18,587 bases of DNA from Comamonadaceae bacterium (GTDB taxonomy: Bacteria; Pseudomonadota; Gammaproteobacteria; Burkholderiales; Burkholderiaceae_C): NCBI GenBank assembly GCA_027490555.1, contig JAIXXW010000380.1:1-18587 (forward strand). The letters are read 5' to 3'. Every line of letters starts with the position of its first letter. The stretch's first letter is position 1. Below, in pieces: positions 1 through 7,118 of the stretch. The position numbers were made by a program, and so were the translations under genes. The notes below the pieces were generated by a model. That model was not told where the DNA came from. It searched no databases and saw only the letters and a list, made by a program, of their open reading frames with translations.

Positions 1-320
1 ACGGTCACAAAGCCTTGCCGCGCACCCCACCAACCCAGGTTGGCCCGGTCTGACTTGTCCCCACGGATGAAACCGCCGCCATGCCAAAAAAGCAGCACAG
101 GCCGGTGCGGGTCCGCGCTGGGGGGAAGGTACACATCCATCCGCTGGCGCGGGTGGGGGCCGTAGGGCTGGTCGGGCAGACATTCCAGCCCGGTGCGGTC
201 CTGCCCGGCTGGCCGCGCGCCGTAAAAGGCCTTGACCTCGGGCATGCTGGCACCGGCACCCCAGCTTCGCAATTGGGCCAACACCTCAGGGGCGGGCCAC
301 TGGACAGAGGGACGAATCAT
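1..320 (-). CDS. alpha/beta hydrolase (carboxylesterase-like), N-terminal part, runs off the window
   Basis: An open frame runs from an ATG at 320 to the window edge without a stop, giving 106 visible residues, so the C-terminal part is missing. Near residues 78-83 it reads FWHGGG, followed by FIRGDKSDRA. HGGG is the oxyanion-hole signature of the hormone-sensitive-lipase/carboxylesterase branch of alpha/beta hydrolases. The preceding MDVYLP is the usual first core strand of this family. The nucleophile elbow and the Asp/His of the triad lie outside the window. No clear Shine-Dalgarno precedes the ATG, so the start could shift slightly. It follows folB by 66 bp on the same strand and is probably the last seen gene of that run. 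The substrate is unknown; esters of small acids are typical for the family. Confidence 0.8.
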   Translation of the reverse strand, partial: MIRPSVQWPAPEVLAQLRSWGAGASMPEVKAFYGARPAGQDRTGLECLPDQPYGPHPRQRMDVYLPPSADPHRPVLLFWHGGGFIRGDKSDRANLGWWGARQGFVT

Positions 321-386
321 GGGGCGGTGGGTGTGGGCTGGACAAAGTGTGCAAGGGACATGCCCTGGAACAACGACCTGCTCAAT

Positions 387-803
387 TTAGCATGCAGCGG
401 ACAAGGTTGGATCGGCTCGCAGCGCTTCGGTGGCGATTTCATCGAGGCTCAGGCTCACGCCCAGCGATCCACTGCCAGCGCGCACCGGTGATTTGGTCAG
501 GCGGATCTGCATGTGCTGGACGGCAGGATGGGCGGCGCATGCGATCGCAATGCGGGTGATGAGCCGCTCCTGTGTCTCGTAGTGCCCGTCTGCGGCCAGG
601 CGCTCAATCTCCTGGATCAGCGGGTCGTAGTCGAACACGTGTGCCATGCCATCGTGGGCAATCAGGACGTGCTGGACCGCCAACCCCAGGCTCAGATCCA
701 GGAGGTGGACCTCGGGCCGGGTGTCGTCCGGGCCATAAGTGCCTATGTCTGTGCGCAGTGGCAAATCCCGCAACTCGATGAGGGCTGCATGCGGGGTGCT
801 CAT
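387..803 (-). CDS. folB: dihydroneopterin aldolase family protein (FolB-like)
   Basis: This 138-residue protein is about the length of FolB, which in folate biosynthesis cleaves 7,8-dihydroneopterin to 6-hydroxymethyl-dihydropterin and glycolaldehyde. Family features are visible: an N-terminal strand ending in a GTYGPDD turn (residues 21-27), VFDYDPLIQEIERL around 56-69, the helix YETQERLITRIA around 75-86, and a late lysine (K104 in MQIRLTKSPV) at the position of the catalytic lysine. The sequence is divergent, so it could be a paralogue acting on a related pterin. Its ATG overlaps the stop of the upstream phosphatase gene by four bases (ATGA at 800-803), which indicates translational coupling. 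Assignment to the family is good; exact substrate is inferred. Confidence 0.82.
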   Translation of the reverse strand: MSTPHAALIELRDLPLRTDIGTYGPDDTRPEVHLLDLSLGLAVQHVLIAHDGMAHVFDYDPLIQEIERLAADGHYETQERLITRIAIACAAHPAVQHMQIRLTKSPVRAGSGSLGVSLSLDEIATEALRADPTLSAAC

Positions 804-1288
804 GCCAGTGCCTTGTGTTCGACGAACCGCACCAGGCCTTCGCTGGCTTCCTCGATCAAATCCAGCACCTGTTCAAAACCCTGGCTTCCGCCATGGTAGG
901 GATCCGGGATGACCGATGACGGTGTTGTGAGCAAGAATTCAGCCAATCCCCGGATCTTGTGAAGGTGATGGGCGGGGCATCTTTCCTCCAGCAGGGTGCG
1001 GTTGTCCCAATCCATGGTCAGCAGCAAATCGAATTCCTCAAAGTCGGTGTCGACCACGGGTCTGGCCCTCAGGCCCGACAAGTCGTAACCGCGACGCCGC
1101 GCATGCGCCTGGCTGCGTTCGTCGGGCGGCAGATCAGGGTGAAAGTTGTGCGTCCCTGCCGAGTCAATCTTGACCCGGTGCTGCAGATGCCGCTCGGTCA
1201 GCCTTTGGAGGAAGACCGCCTCTGCCGTGGGGCTGCGGCAGATGTTGCCCATGCAAACGAACAAAATTTTGTATTCGGCTTGGTTCAT
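800..1288 (-). CDS. low-molecular-weight protein tyrosine phosphatase
   Basis: The 162-residue protein opens with KILFVCMGNICRSPTAE. This contains the CX5R(S) phosphate-binding loop of low-molecular-weight protein tyrosine phosphatases, with nucleophile C12 and R18. The general acid is D129 in the motif DPYHGG (129-134), and IDSAGTH (41-47) is also characteristic. Length and motif order match the cytosolic family of about 155-160 residues. Members of this kind either regulate tyrosine phosphorylation, for example of polysaccharide-synthesis kinases, or act as general phosphatases. No tyrosine kinase or capsule gene is visible nearby, so its partner is unknown. It lies 57 bp downstream of the coq7-type gene and overlaps folB by four bases, so the three genes probably share a transcript. 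No strong ribosome binding site is seen before the ATG. Confidence 0.93.
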   Translation of the reverse strand: MNQAEYKILFVCMGNICRSPTAEAVFLQRLTERHLQHRVKIDSAGTHNFHPDLPPDERSQAHARRRGYDLSGLRARPVVDTDFEEFDLLLTMDWDNRTLLEERCPAHHLHKIRGLAEFLLTTPSSVIPDPYHGGSQGFEQVLDLIEEASEGLVRFVEHKALA

Positions 1289-1345
1289 TTTGAATCTGGG
1301 AGCGGATGGATTTCAGGTCAGGTTTTGCAGCGGCTGGGGTGGCCA

Positions 1346-1879
1346 TCAGACGCGGCGTGCCAAAACCACCGCGGCAGACGATCCCCAGCCGACTGTCCAG
1401 CACCAAGCACGCAAAAGCCAAGTCCTTTGCTCACCCGCCAGGGCAGCGGATTCATCCCGGTGGTGCTGCTCGTCTGCCTGACACCGCAGCAACAGCGGCA
1501 AAAAGCCTGCGGGGCCACCCTGTGCGTGGAGGTGGTCGATTTGTTGTTGGTAATGGTGGTCGACAAAGGTCTCCACCGCGGCGATCGTGGCGTAGACCGC
1601 GCGCCGACCCGCCAGGGCGGGCAATGCGCCGGTCAACCATCCCGCCAGGCGCCAAGGACCCAACAGGCGGCTGCGCTGCGGGGCAGGCAGCCATTTTTCA
1701 ATCTCAGCCAAATGGTCGGCCTCGGTCGCGCCGTGGGCCTTGGCGAAAGCCATCAGTTCAAGATCGCCGCGCCATCGCGCCACAGCCAGTATGCCTTTGT
1801 AGATGCACACCGCACCCGTCTCACCAGCATGGTCAGATCGCAATTCCCGCACGAGGTGCTGAGACAAAAGGGCGTTCAT
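1346..1879 (-). CDS. coq7: Coq7-type demethoxyubiquinone hydroxylase family protein
   Basis: Starting at the ATG at 1879, the product has 177 residues. A TTG at 1885 is in frame but too close to the GAGGGA ribosome binding site, which sits 9 bases before the ATG. The two-fold ferritin-like di-iron motif of Coq7 is complete: E20 in DHAGETGA, E53-x-x-H56 in EADH, E103 in AVETFVDHHY and E137-x-x-H140 in EQHH. Coq7 hydroxylates 2-demethoxy-ubiquinone (C6 position) at the membrane in ubiquinone biosynthesis. The segment around residues 72-90 is hydrophobic, as expected for an interfacial membrane enzyme. It is the first gene of the minus-strand run, with a candidate promoter at 2016-2043. Family membership is firm; that this is the cell's main ubiquinone hydroxylase is inference. 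Confidence 0.9.
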   Translation of the reverse strand: MNALLSQHLVRELRSDHAGETGAVCIYKGILAVARWRGDLELMAFAKAHGATEADHLAEIEKWLPAPQRSRLLGPWRLAGWLTGALPALAGRRAVYATIAAVETFVDHHYQQQIDHLHAQGGPAGFLPLLLRCQADEQHHRDESAALAGEQRTWLLRAWCWTVGWGSSAAVVLARRV

Positions 1880-2015
1880 CGACAACAGTCCCTCAGACGC
1901 CCCACAGGTTTTGGGCTCGGGCCGGTGCCATCATGGACGCTCTGTGCATGCCTTCGGTGTGCCATTTTTTTCCTTCTGCGCGCAAGGCAGGGACTGTGAG
2001 TGGGGGTTGGAGGAT

Positions 2016-2043
2016 ATTCAAAGGCGCTGTCCGCAGAGGTCAA
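2016..2043 (-). promoter_or_regulatory. candidate sigma70 promoter for the coq7-phosphatase-folB run
   Basis: On the minus strand the hexamers TTGACC (2043-2038) and TTGAAT (2021-2016) are separated by 16 bases. They match the -35 and -10 consensus at 5 and 4 of 6 positions. The implied leader is about 130 nt. The assignment is by eye only. Confidence 0.3.
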
Positions 2044-2112
2044 CAGACCGCGATGCCCCCAATGCCTGCTGGGGAATCCGCAACGCCTGGCAAACTGCGG
2101 TCCAATGTTACG

Positions 2113-2134
2113 GGGTTCGGGACTCGCCGAACCC
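2113..2134. repeat. stem-loop GGGTTCGG/CCGAACCC upstream of the DUF2805 gene
   Basis: A perfect 8-bp inverted repeat (2113-2120 and 2127-2134) with a 6-base loop lies 22 bp before the DUF2805 start codon, inside the 277-bp divergent region between coq7 and that gene. No T-run follows on either strand, so it is not a clear terminator. It could be a repressor site or a 5' leader hairpin. Apart from this and the coq7 promoter candidate I see nothing definite in the region. Confidence 0.5.
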
Positions 2135-2156
2135 GTCTTCATGAAAGAAGGGGGCC

Positions 2157-2444
2157 ATGGTGGTCAAGTTTGCAGATCGCTTGGCGCGCCTGTCCCCAGG
2201 GGATGTTTCCGCCATCGTCCAGATGGCCTGGGAAGACAGGACCGCCTTTGAAACCATCGAGGACCGTTTTGCTTGGTCAGAGTCGGATGTCATCCGCCTC
2301 ATGCGGCACGAACTGCGTCCCAGCAGCTTTCGCTTGTGGCGCGAGCGCATGAGAGGGCGGACGACCAAACACCGGGCCCTCCGAAGTCCAGACATGAAGT
2401 TTGACGACCGCACGGTGGCGGACCATCGCCGCGCGAATGGCTGA
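2157..2444 (+). CDS. TIGR03643/DUF2805 family small protein
   Basis: This 95-residue protein contains the family core IVQMAWEDRTAFETIEDRF, then SESDVIRLMRHEL and PSSFRLWRERMRGR. I recognise these as the conserved body of the uncharacterised DUF2805 (TIGR03643) family, found widely in proteobacteria and cyanobacteria. The core looks like a compact helix-turn-helix-like fold: a helix, a short turn, SESDVIRLM as a possible second helix, then a basic tail. The C-terminus, about residues 62-95, is very Arg/Lys-rich. The start is supported by an AAGGGGG stretch a few bases before the ATG. No biochemical function is established that I know of, and the neighbours (Coq7 divergent, lyase convergent) do not settle it. 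Confidence 0.85.
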   Translation: MVVKFADRLARLSPGDVSAIVQMAWEDRTAFETIEDRFAWSESDVIRLMRHELRPSSFRLWRERMRGRTTKHRALRSPDMKFDDRTVADHRRANG

Positions 2445-2535
2445 TGGGCCAGGCGCTGTCCTTGCCATCCAAGGGTGATACACCTTCCGTGGCGAACCGC
2501 CTGACGGAGCCATGCCGTGGAGAAACGGACCCTGC

Positions 2536-3939
2536 TCAGGCGCTGATGTTTGCCGAATGCAGGACCGCACGATCCACCATCTGAGGCGCCAGGCCCAGGT
2601 AATTTGCCGGATCTGTCATCTGCTGGATGGCGTCCGCATCAAAATGCTGGGCAACGGCGGGCATGGACGACAGGGCCTCTGCCAGGCTGCAGTTTTGTGC
2701 ATGCACGGTGCGGCACGCCTCATAGACCAAGTCGTGCGCGGCTTGGCGCCCCAAGGTCGGCGCCAGCCGCATCATCACCGCCTCGGCCACAATCAGTCCG
2801 CGACTCATGCCCAGGTTCTGGCGCATTCTCTGGGCATCCACGGTCAATCCGCCCAAGGCGAATTGGGCCTGATGCAAAGCCCCGGCGGTGTAGAGGAAAC
2901 TCTCTGGCAGCGCGATCCATTCGGCGTACCAGGGACCGGTTGCGCGTTCAAAGTCTTGCACCATCGCATCCACCATCAAGCCGGCGTGTTGTCGAACCGC
3001 CTTGGCTGCAGCCAGCATCAGTTCGCTGGAGATGGGGTTGCGCTTTTGAGGCATGGTGCTGCTGGCGCCGCGACCTGGCACAAAAGGCTCGTACAGTTCG
3101 CCAAATTCGCTGGAACACATGATCACCATGTCGAGTGCGATTTTCCCCAGTGAGCCGGTGATCAGGGCCAGCAAGTTGACGGTCTCCGCAAAGCCATCCC
3201 TGGCCACGTGCCAGGTCGTGACCGGCACACCGAGCCCCAGCCCTTCGGCCAAGGCTTGCTGGATGTGCAGCCCTTGCTCTCCCAGCGAGGCCAGGGTACC
3301 TGCAGCCCCCCCGAAAGAGACCACTTCGACGCGCTGGCGCAGCTGGTGGAGGCGCTCCTGGTGCCGATCAAACATGGCCAGCCAGATCGCCACCTTGTAG
3401 CCAAAAGTCACAGGCAGCGCTTGCTGCAGATGGGTGCGGCCCGCCATGGGGGTGTCTCGGTGCCGCACAGCCAGGTCCGCCAGTATCTGGCGAAGCGATT
3501 GGATGTCATCTCGGACGATGTCCAGGGCCTGGCGCACTTGGAGCACATTCGCGGTGTCCAGAATGTCTTGCGTGGTGGCTCCCCAGTGGATGTAGCGTCC
3601 TGCCTCGCCCGCCATCTCGACCAATTGGTGAACCAGGGGCAGGATGGGGTAGCCCACGAGCTCGGTTTCCTGGCCCAGTCTGTTGAAGTCAACCCTATCG
3701 AGTCGGGCTTCCTGGGCAATGGTTTGGGCGGCTTCAGCCGGGATCACACCGCATTGGGATTGCGCTTGCGCGAGGGCAATTTCCACATCGATGCACCTTT
3801 GAACCAAGGCCCGGTCGGAAAAAACGGCGCGCATCGCCGGCGTGCTGAAGGCGTTGCGAAACAGGACGGAATCCAAGAGGGTGCTGGAGCCCATGGGCGT
3901 GCTGGCTGAAACATCAGCGGATGGATGGGAGGTGTTCAT
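2536..3939 (-). CDS. PcaB-like lyase/cycloisomerase of the fumarase/aspartase superfamily
   Basis: The product has 467 residues from the ATG at 3939. An ATG at 3894 (452 residues) is an equally usual family length, and none of the starts has a good ribosome binding site. The three conserved superfamily regions are present: HWGATTQD (118-125), GRTHLQQALP (167-176) and the signature loop with SSTMPQKRNP (293-302), whose serine is the catalytic base. The overall pattern (YIHWGATTQDILDT, WYAEWIALP) is closest to 3-carboxy-cis,cis-muconate cycloisomerase (PcaB), which lactonises carboxymuconate in the protocatechuate ortho pathway. Adenylosuccinate lyase-like or other C-O/C-N lyase activity cannot be excluded. 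It is divergent from the dioxygenase operon and shares a control region with it. A PcaC/PcaD-like fusion encoded in that operon supports a role in lactone chemistry. Confidence 0.85.
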   Translation of the reverse strand: MNTSHPSADVSASTPMGSSTLLDSVLFRNAFSTPAMRAVFSDRALVQRCIDVEIALAQAQSQCGVIPAEAAQTIAQEARLDRVDFNRLGQETELVGYPILPLVHQLVEMAGEAGRYIHWGATTQDILDTANVLQVRQALDIVRDDIQSLRQILADLAVRHRDTPMAGRTHLQQALPVTFGYKVAIWLAMFDRHQERLHQLRQRVEVVSFGGAAGTLASLGEQGLHIQQALAEGLGLGVPVTTWHVARDGFAETVNLLALITGSLGKIALDMVIMCSSEFGELYEPFVPGRGASSTMPQKRNPISSELMLAAAKAVRQHAGLMVDAMVQDFERATGPWYAEWIALPESFLYTAGALHQAQFALGGLTVDAQRMRQNLGMSRGLIVAEAVMMRLAPTLGRQAAHDLVYEACRTVHAQNCSLAEALSSMPAVAQHFDADAIQQMTDPANYLGLAPQMVDRAVLHSANISA

Positions 3940-4012
3940 TCGGCAAAGCAGGGTGCAAACCATGGTACCCCATCCCTTGTGGACCACATCCTCCGCATGA
4001 AATTCGTTTCAA

Positions 4013-4027
4013 CGATCCATTGCATCG
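4013..4027. promoter_or_regulatory. candidate operator CGAT-N7-ATCG, copy 1 (lyase/dioxygenase divergent region)
   Basis: The sequence is CGAT-CCATTGC-ATCG, continued by GGC. The 4-7-4 dyad geometry equals that of LysR-type boxes, although the strict T-N11-A pattern is not met. Its centre (4020) lies 19 bp upstream of the first base of the -35 candidate for the dioxygenase operon. The same dyad recurs in the two other divergent regions of the island. Confidence 0.6.
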
Positions 4028-4038
4028 GGCAGAATGAT

Positions 4039-4067
4039 TTTACAGTTCAAAGCCTGCCACCTAAAGT
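4039..4067 (+). promoter_or_regulatory. candidate promoter of the VOC-FAA-MBL-lactonase operon
   Basis: TTTACA (4039-4044, 5 of 6 to consensus) is followed after 17 bases by TAAAGT (4062-4067, 4 of 6). Transcription would start near 4074, leaving a very short leader before the dioxygenase start. The operator copy at 4013-4027 sits directly upstream, in an activator-like position. Confidence 0.5.
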
Positions 4068-4090
4068 CAAAAATCCATCAAGGCATGTCC

Positions 4091-5035
4091 ATGGCGATCA
4101 CTGGCATTTACTCCATCACCTATGCGACGGATGACCTCGCCGCAGGCATCCGGTTTCACGAGCAATTGGGCCTCACGCTGGTTCGGTCCAGTGCTGACGC
4201 TGCCGACTTTGAACTTCCCGATGGTTCTGCGGTCTTGTTGCGAACGCCTGAGCATGCCGAATTGCCCTTGCCCTATGGGCAAGATGTGTCTGGCGTGCGT
4301 GAAGTCTGCTGGGCCGTCGACAACGAGCGGTCGCTTGCACAGCTGGCCGACGGGCTCAGCCGTGACCGAACAGTTCACCGCTACGGCCAGACAGAGTGCA
4401 CTTTCTTTGACGATGCCGGACTCTCGGTTCGCTTGCGCGTGGCCAGTTTTCGCCCTTTGCCCGCCGAGCCAGATCCTACCAACGCCCCTGGCCGTGTGGA
4501 GCGGCTCAACCAGCTGCGCCGCTGGTTTGACCGAGCACGTCCCCTGCAGATGCAGCATGTGGTCTTTTCATCCCCACAGCCCAGGGCCGCAGCCCGTTTT
4601 TATGTCGAACGTCTGGGATTCAGGATCAGCGATATCCAAGAGGAGGGCGGTGTTTTCCTGCGCGCGCCCGGCAATGTCCAGCACCACAATCTCTACTGGC
4701 AGCGCGGGGATGCCAAGGCTTTCCGCCATGTTTCCTATGGGGTGACCAATTTGGACGCGCTCATGGCAGGTGCGGCGTTCATGTCACGCCAGGGTGTCAA
4801 AAGCCGTCAGGGTCTGGGACGCCACCGCATTTCATCGACCTTCTTTTATTACATGCCCAATCCCTGTGGCGGCGATGCCGAATACTCGACCGACTCGGAC
4901 TGCATCAACGACGACTGGAAACCCCGGGTGTGGGGCCGCGTCTTTGGCCACATCTGGTGGCTTGCGCAAGGGCGTGAGCAGGAGCCCGAAGAGCGCATGC
5001 GTCTGGCCACCGAAGAAGACCTGAAACTGACCTGA
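4091..5035 (+). CDS. two-domain type I (VOC) extradiol ring-cleavage dioxygenase-like protein
   Basis: The ATG at 4091 is preferred because AAGG (4080-4083) lies 7 bases before it; the in-frame ATG at 4085 is too close. The 314-residue product has two VOC modules, about residues 1-120 and 152-270. The second carries a complete extradiol active site: metal ligands H156 (MQHVVF), H213 (FRHVSYG) and E264 (GDAEYSTD), plus H199, H245 and Y254 spaced as the second-sphere residues of BphC-type enzymes. Such Fe(II) or Mn(II) enzymes open catechol-type rings next to the hydroxyls. It is the first gene of a plus-strand operon and is followed after 2 bp by an FAA hydrolase, the classical partner for a ring-cleavage product. 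The substrate is not identifiable; the first domain has lost the metal ligands, as is usual. Confidence 0.85.
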   Translation: MAITGIYSITYATDDLAAGIRFHEQLGLTLVRSSADAADFELPDGSAVLLRTPEHAELPLPYGQDVSGVREVCWAVDNERSLAQLADGLSRDRTVHRYGQTECTFFDDAGLSVRLRVASFRPLPAEPDPTNAPGRVERLNQLRRWFDRARPLQMQHVVFSSPQPRAAARFYVERLGFRISDIQEEGGVFLRAPGNVQHHNLYWQRGDAKAFRHVSYGVTNLDALMAGAAFMSRQGVKSRQGLGRHRISSTFFYYMPNPCGGDAEYSTDSDCINDDWKPRVWGRVFGHIWWLAQGREQEPEERMRLATEEDLKLT

Positions 5036-5037
5036 CC

Positions 5038-6063
5038 ATGAGCACCTTTTCTTGGGCACTCGCGTGCCACTCCATCGCCGGCAGCGCACCCTTTCCCAGC
5101 CTTGTGATGGGTGACCGGGTGTTGGCCTTGCATGCCTTGCAAGATGCCGCCAAGGGTCAAGGCCTTTTTCTGGCGGGCATCGACTCCACATTGGGCGTGT
5201 TCGAGCATTGGGAGCACAACCATGCGGTGATCGATCGGCTGGTGGGACAGATCCTGGGTGGTCAATGGCCCGAACTGCAAGCGCGCAGTGTGTCGGCGTC
5301 CTTGCTGCGCACCCACGCCCCCATTCCTGTGCCCAGGCAAATTTTCTGTACGGGTGCCAACTACCGCTCACACGTGCTGCAACTGGCTTTTGACCAAACC
5401 GACAGTGTCGGTGCAGGCAATACCCCCGAGGAAAGGCTCGCCATTTCTGCCCAAAAAATGGACGAGCGGGCCAAAAACGGTTTGCCCTACGCGTTTGTCA
5501 AACTGCCCAGCGCGGTTCAGGGACCTTTTGACCCGATTGTCCTGCCCCAGGGTGTGGCCAAACCGGACTGGGAGCTCGAGCTTGTCGTGGTCATCGGGCG
5601 GACCGCACGCCATGTGCACCGCGACCAGGCCTTGTCCTTCGTGGCTGGCTACACCATCGGCAATGACATCAGCGCGCGCGATCGCCTGTACCGGCACGAT
5701 TTGCGCACCATCGGCACCGACTGGATGTCGTGCAAATCTGCGCCTTCCTTTCTGCCGCTGGGGCCTCACATCGTGCCCGCTGCACAGCTGACCTCACCCC
5801 AGGACCTGCAAATTCAGCTGCGCCTGAACGGCCAGCTGATGCAGGACGCCAACACCTCGGAAATGATTTTCGACATTGCCCGTCAAATTGAATACCTGAG
5901 CTCCCGGGTGACACTCTGGCCGGGTGACCTGGTGCTCACCGGCTCTCCGGCGGGTAACGGCACGCATTACAAGCGCTTCCTGCAAGAGGGGGATGTGCTG
6001 TCGGGATCGATCCAGGGCATTGGTGAAATCCGCAATCCCTGCCTCTCGGAAAGACTGGTTTGA
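5038..6063 (+). CDS. fumarylacetoacetate hydrolase (FAA) family protein
   Basis: The 341-residue protein has the FAA-fold signatures: the NYRSH loop (108-112), metal ligands E179 and E181 in DWELELVVVIG, and D210 in GYTIGNDISARD, then LTGSPAGNG (300-308) and the late LQEGDVLSGSIQGIGEI stretch. Members hydrolyse, hydrate, isomerise or decarboxylate acylpyruvates and 2-hydroxydienoates from ring cleavage, using Mg or Mn. The N-terminal region of about 95 residues before the catalytic fold is longer than in the shortest family members. The ATG lies two bases after the dioxygenase stop, and no separate ribosome binding site is evident, so the genes are probably translationally coupled. The likely role is handling the extradiol ring-opening product; the exact reaction is inferred. 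Confidence 0.9.
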   Translation: MSTFSWALACHSIAGSAPFPSLVMGDRVLALHALQDAAKGQGLFLAGIDSTLGVFEHWEHNHAVIDRLVGQILGGQWPELQARSVSASLLRTHAPIPVPRQIFCTGANYRSHVLQLAFDQTDSVGAGNTPEERLAISAQKMDERAKNGLPYAFVKLPSAVQGPFDPIVLPQGVAKPDWELELVVVIGRTARHVHRDQALSFVAGYTIGNDISARDRLYRHDLRTIGTDWMSCKSAPSFLPLGPHIVPAAQLTSPQDLQIQLRLNGQLMQDANTSEMIFDIARQIEYLSSRVTLWPGDLVLTGSPAGNGTHYKRFLQEGDVLSGSIQGIGEIRNPCLSERLV

Positions 6064-6076
6064 AGGGGCGTGGGTC

Positions 6077-6098
6077 GCCCGCTGGCCCACTGGCGGGC
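6077..6098. repeat. GC-rich stem-loop after the FAA hydrolase gene
   Basis: GCCCGC (6077-6082) pairs with GCGGGC (6093-6098) around a 10-base loop, starting 13 bp after the stop codon in a 153-bp gap inside the operon. There is no T-run. It may stabilise or attenuate the upstream mRNA. Confidence 0.35.
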
Positions 6099-6167
6099 AC
6101 TGGCATGACCGGCCTGAACAGCCCCATTTTCAGACCACAGCCAGGGCAGCCCGTGGACCGGGCGAAA

Positions 6168-6200
6168 TTGACACTGTCCCGACCCGACACCAGCGTGTCG
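6168..6200 (+). promoter_or_regulatory. consensus -35 hexamer with a perfect palindrome before the MBL gene
   Basis: TTGACA (6168-6173) is a perfect -35 hexamer, but no acceptable -10 is seen 16-18 bases later. Instead the perfect inverted repeat CGACAC-CAGC-GTGTCG occupies 6185-6200, covering the expected -10, and is followed 6 bases later by the ribosome binding site AAGGA (6206-6210). It could be an internal promoter with an operator, or a leader hairpin. Confidence 0.35.
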
Positions 6201-6216
6201 CACCCAAGGAAGCAAC

Positions 6217-7104
6217 ATGAGATTTGACCGTGATTTCACGCATTGGCCCATTGGTCTGCACAAGGTGGCTGAGGACGTTTATGCCTATGTGCAGGGCAAC
6301 GGTCCGTATGGCAATGCCGGCTTCAGCAACGCCGGTTTCGTGGTCGGTCCGGAGTACGTGGTGGTGATCGATACCTTGGGGACCAACTCCATGCACGATG
6401 GATTCATCCAGGCCATCCGCAGCGTCACGTCGCTGCCCGTGGGGCTGGTGATCATCACCCACCACCATGTGGACCATGTTCTGGGCACCCACCGGTTCAT
6501 GCCCGCGCGTGTGATTTGTCACCGGCAGTGTCGGGCCCACATCGCTGCGGGTCGAGACACCATGGTTCAGCGCTGGCGCAATATGCGGCCATTGTTGGCC
6601 CCAGACCTGGAGGAAATTCCCGTGGTGGTGCCCGACATCACGTTCGAGGACCGCCTCAGCATCCATCTGGGCGAGCGCGAACTGCAGGTGTTTCACCCCG
6701 GTCTGGCACACACCGACGGCGATGCCGCCGTGTACCTGCCACAAGAACGTGTGTTGTTCACAGGGGATCTGTTCTTCAACCAGGTCTGCCCAGCCGCCTT
6801 CCAGGGCAGCGTGAAAGGGTGGATGGCCGCTGTGCAAGGTTTGCTGGCCTTGGACACCGAGGTGATCGTGCCGGGACACGGGCCCATCGCCGACGCCGCC
6901 GCGCTGCGTGACATGGGGCGCTACCTGCAGCTGATCCAGGAAGGCAGTGAGCAGGCCTTTGCGCGGGGACTGAGCCCCGAAGAGGCCTTCGCCCAAATGG
7001 AGCTGGGATCGTTTCGCCAGTGGTTTGATACCGAGCATCGCCTGCTGCAGGACATCCAACGCGTGTACGAGAGTCTGAAAAGCCCAACCGACAGCCAAAC
7101 CTGA
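6217..7104 (+). CDS. metallo-beta-lactamase (MBL) fold hydrolase
   Basis: This 295-residue protein carries the full MBL metal motif: the HxHxDH box H82, H84, D86, H87 in THHHVDHVLG, then H165 (GLAHTDGD), D184 (FTGDLFF) and H221 (VPGHGP). No signal peptide is seen, so it should act in the cytosol on a di-zinc or similar centre. The fold hydrolyses thioesters, lactones and other esters or phosphoesters. In an operon with ring-cleavage and lactonase genes, hydrolysis of a lactone or thioester intermediate is a reasonable inference, but no substrate-specific motif is recognised. Translation is supported by AAGGA 6 bases before the ATG. It is followed after 14 bp by the lactonase fusion gene. Confidence 0.9.
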   Translation: MRFDRDFTHWPIGLHKVAEDVYAYVQGNGPYGNAGFSNAGFVVGPEYVVVIDTLGTNSMHDGFIQAIRSVTSLPVGLVIITHHHVDHVLGTHRFMPARVICHRQCRAHIAAGRDTMVQRWRNMRPLLAPDLEEIPVVVPDITFEDRLSIHLGERELQVFHPGLAHTDGDAAVYLPQERVLFTGDLFFNQVCPAAFQGSVKGWMAAVQGLLALDTEVIVPGHGPIADAAALRDMGRYLQLIQEGSEQAFARGLSPEEAFAQMELGSFRQWFDTEHRLLQDIQRVYESLKSPTDSQT

Positions 7105-7118
7105 TTCTGGGAGGTGGT

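Noticed and set aside
5..259. An 84-codon minus-strand frame at the left edge
   Set aside because: It is out of frame with the HGGG-containing hydrolase frame, which stays open from 320 to the window edge.
959..2352. Two long plus-strand frames opposite phosphatase and coq7
   Set aside because: They overlap the well-supported minus-strand genes and have no recognisable motifs.
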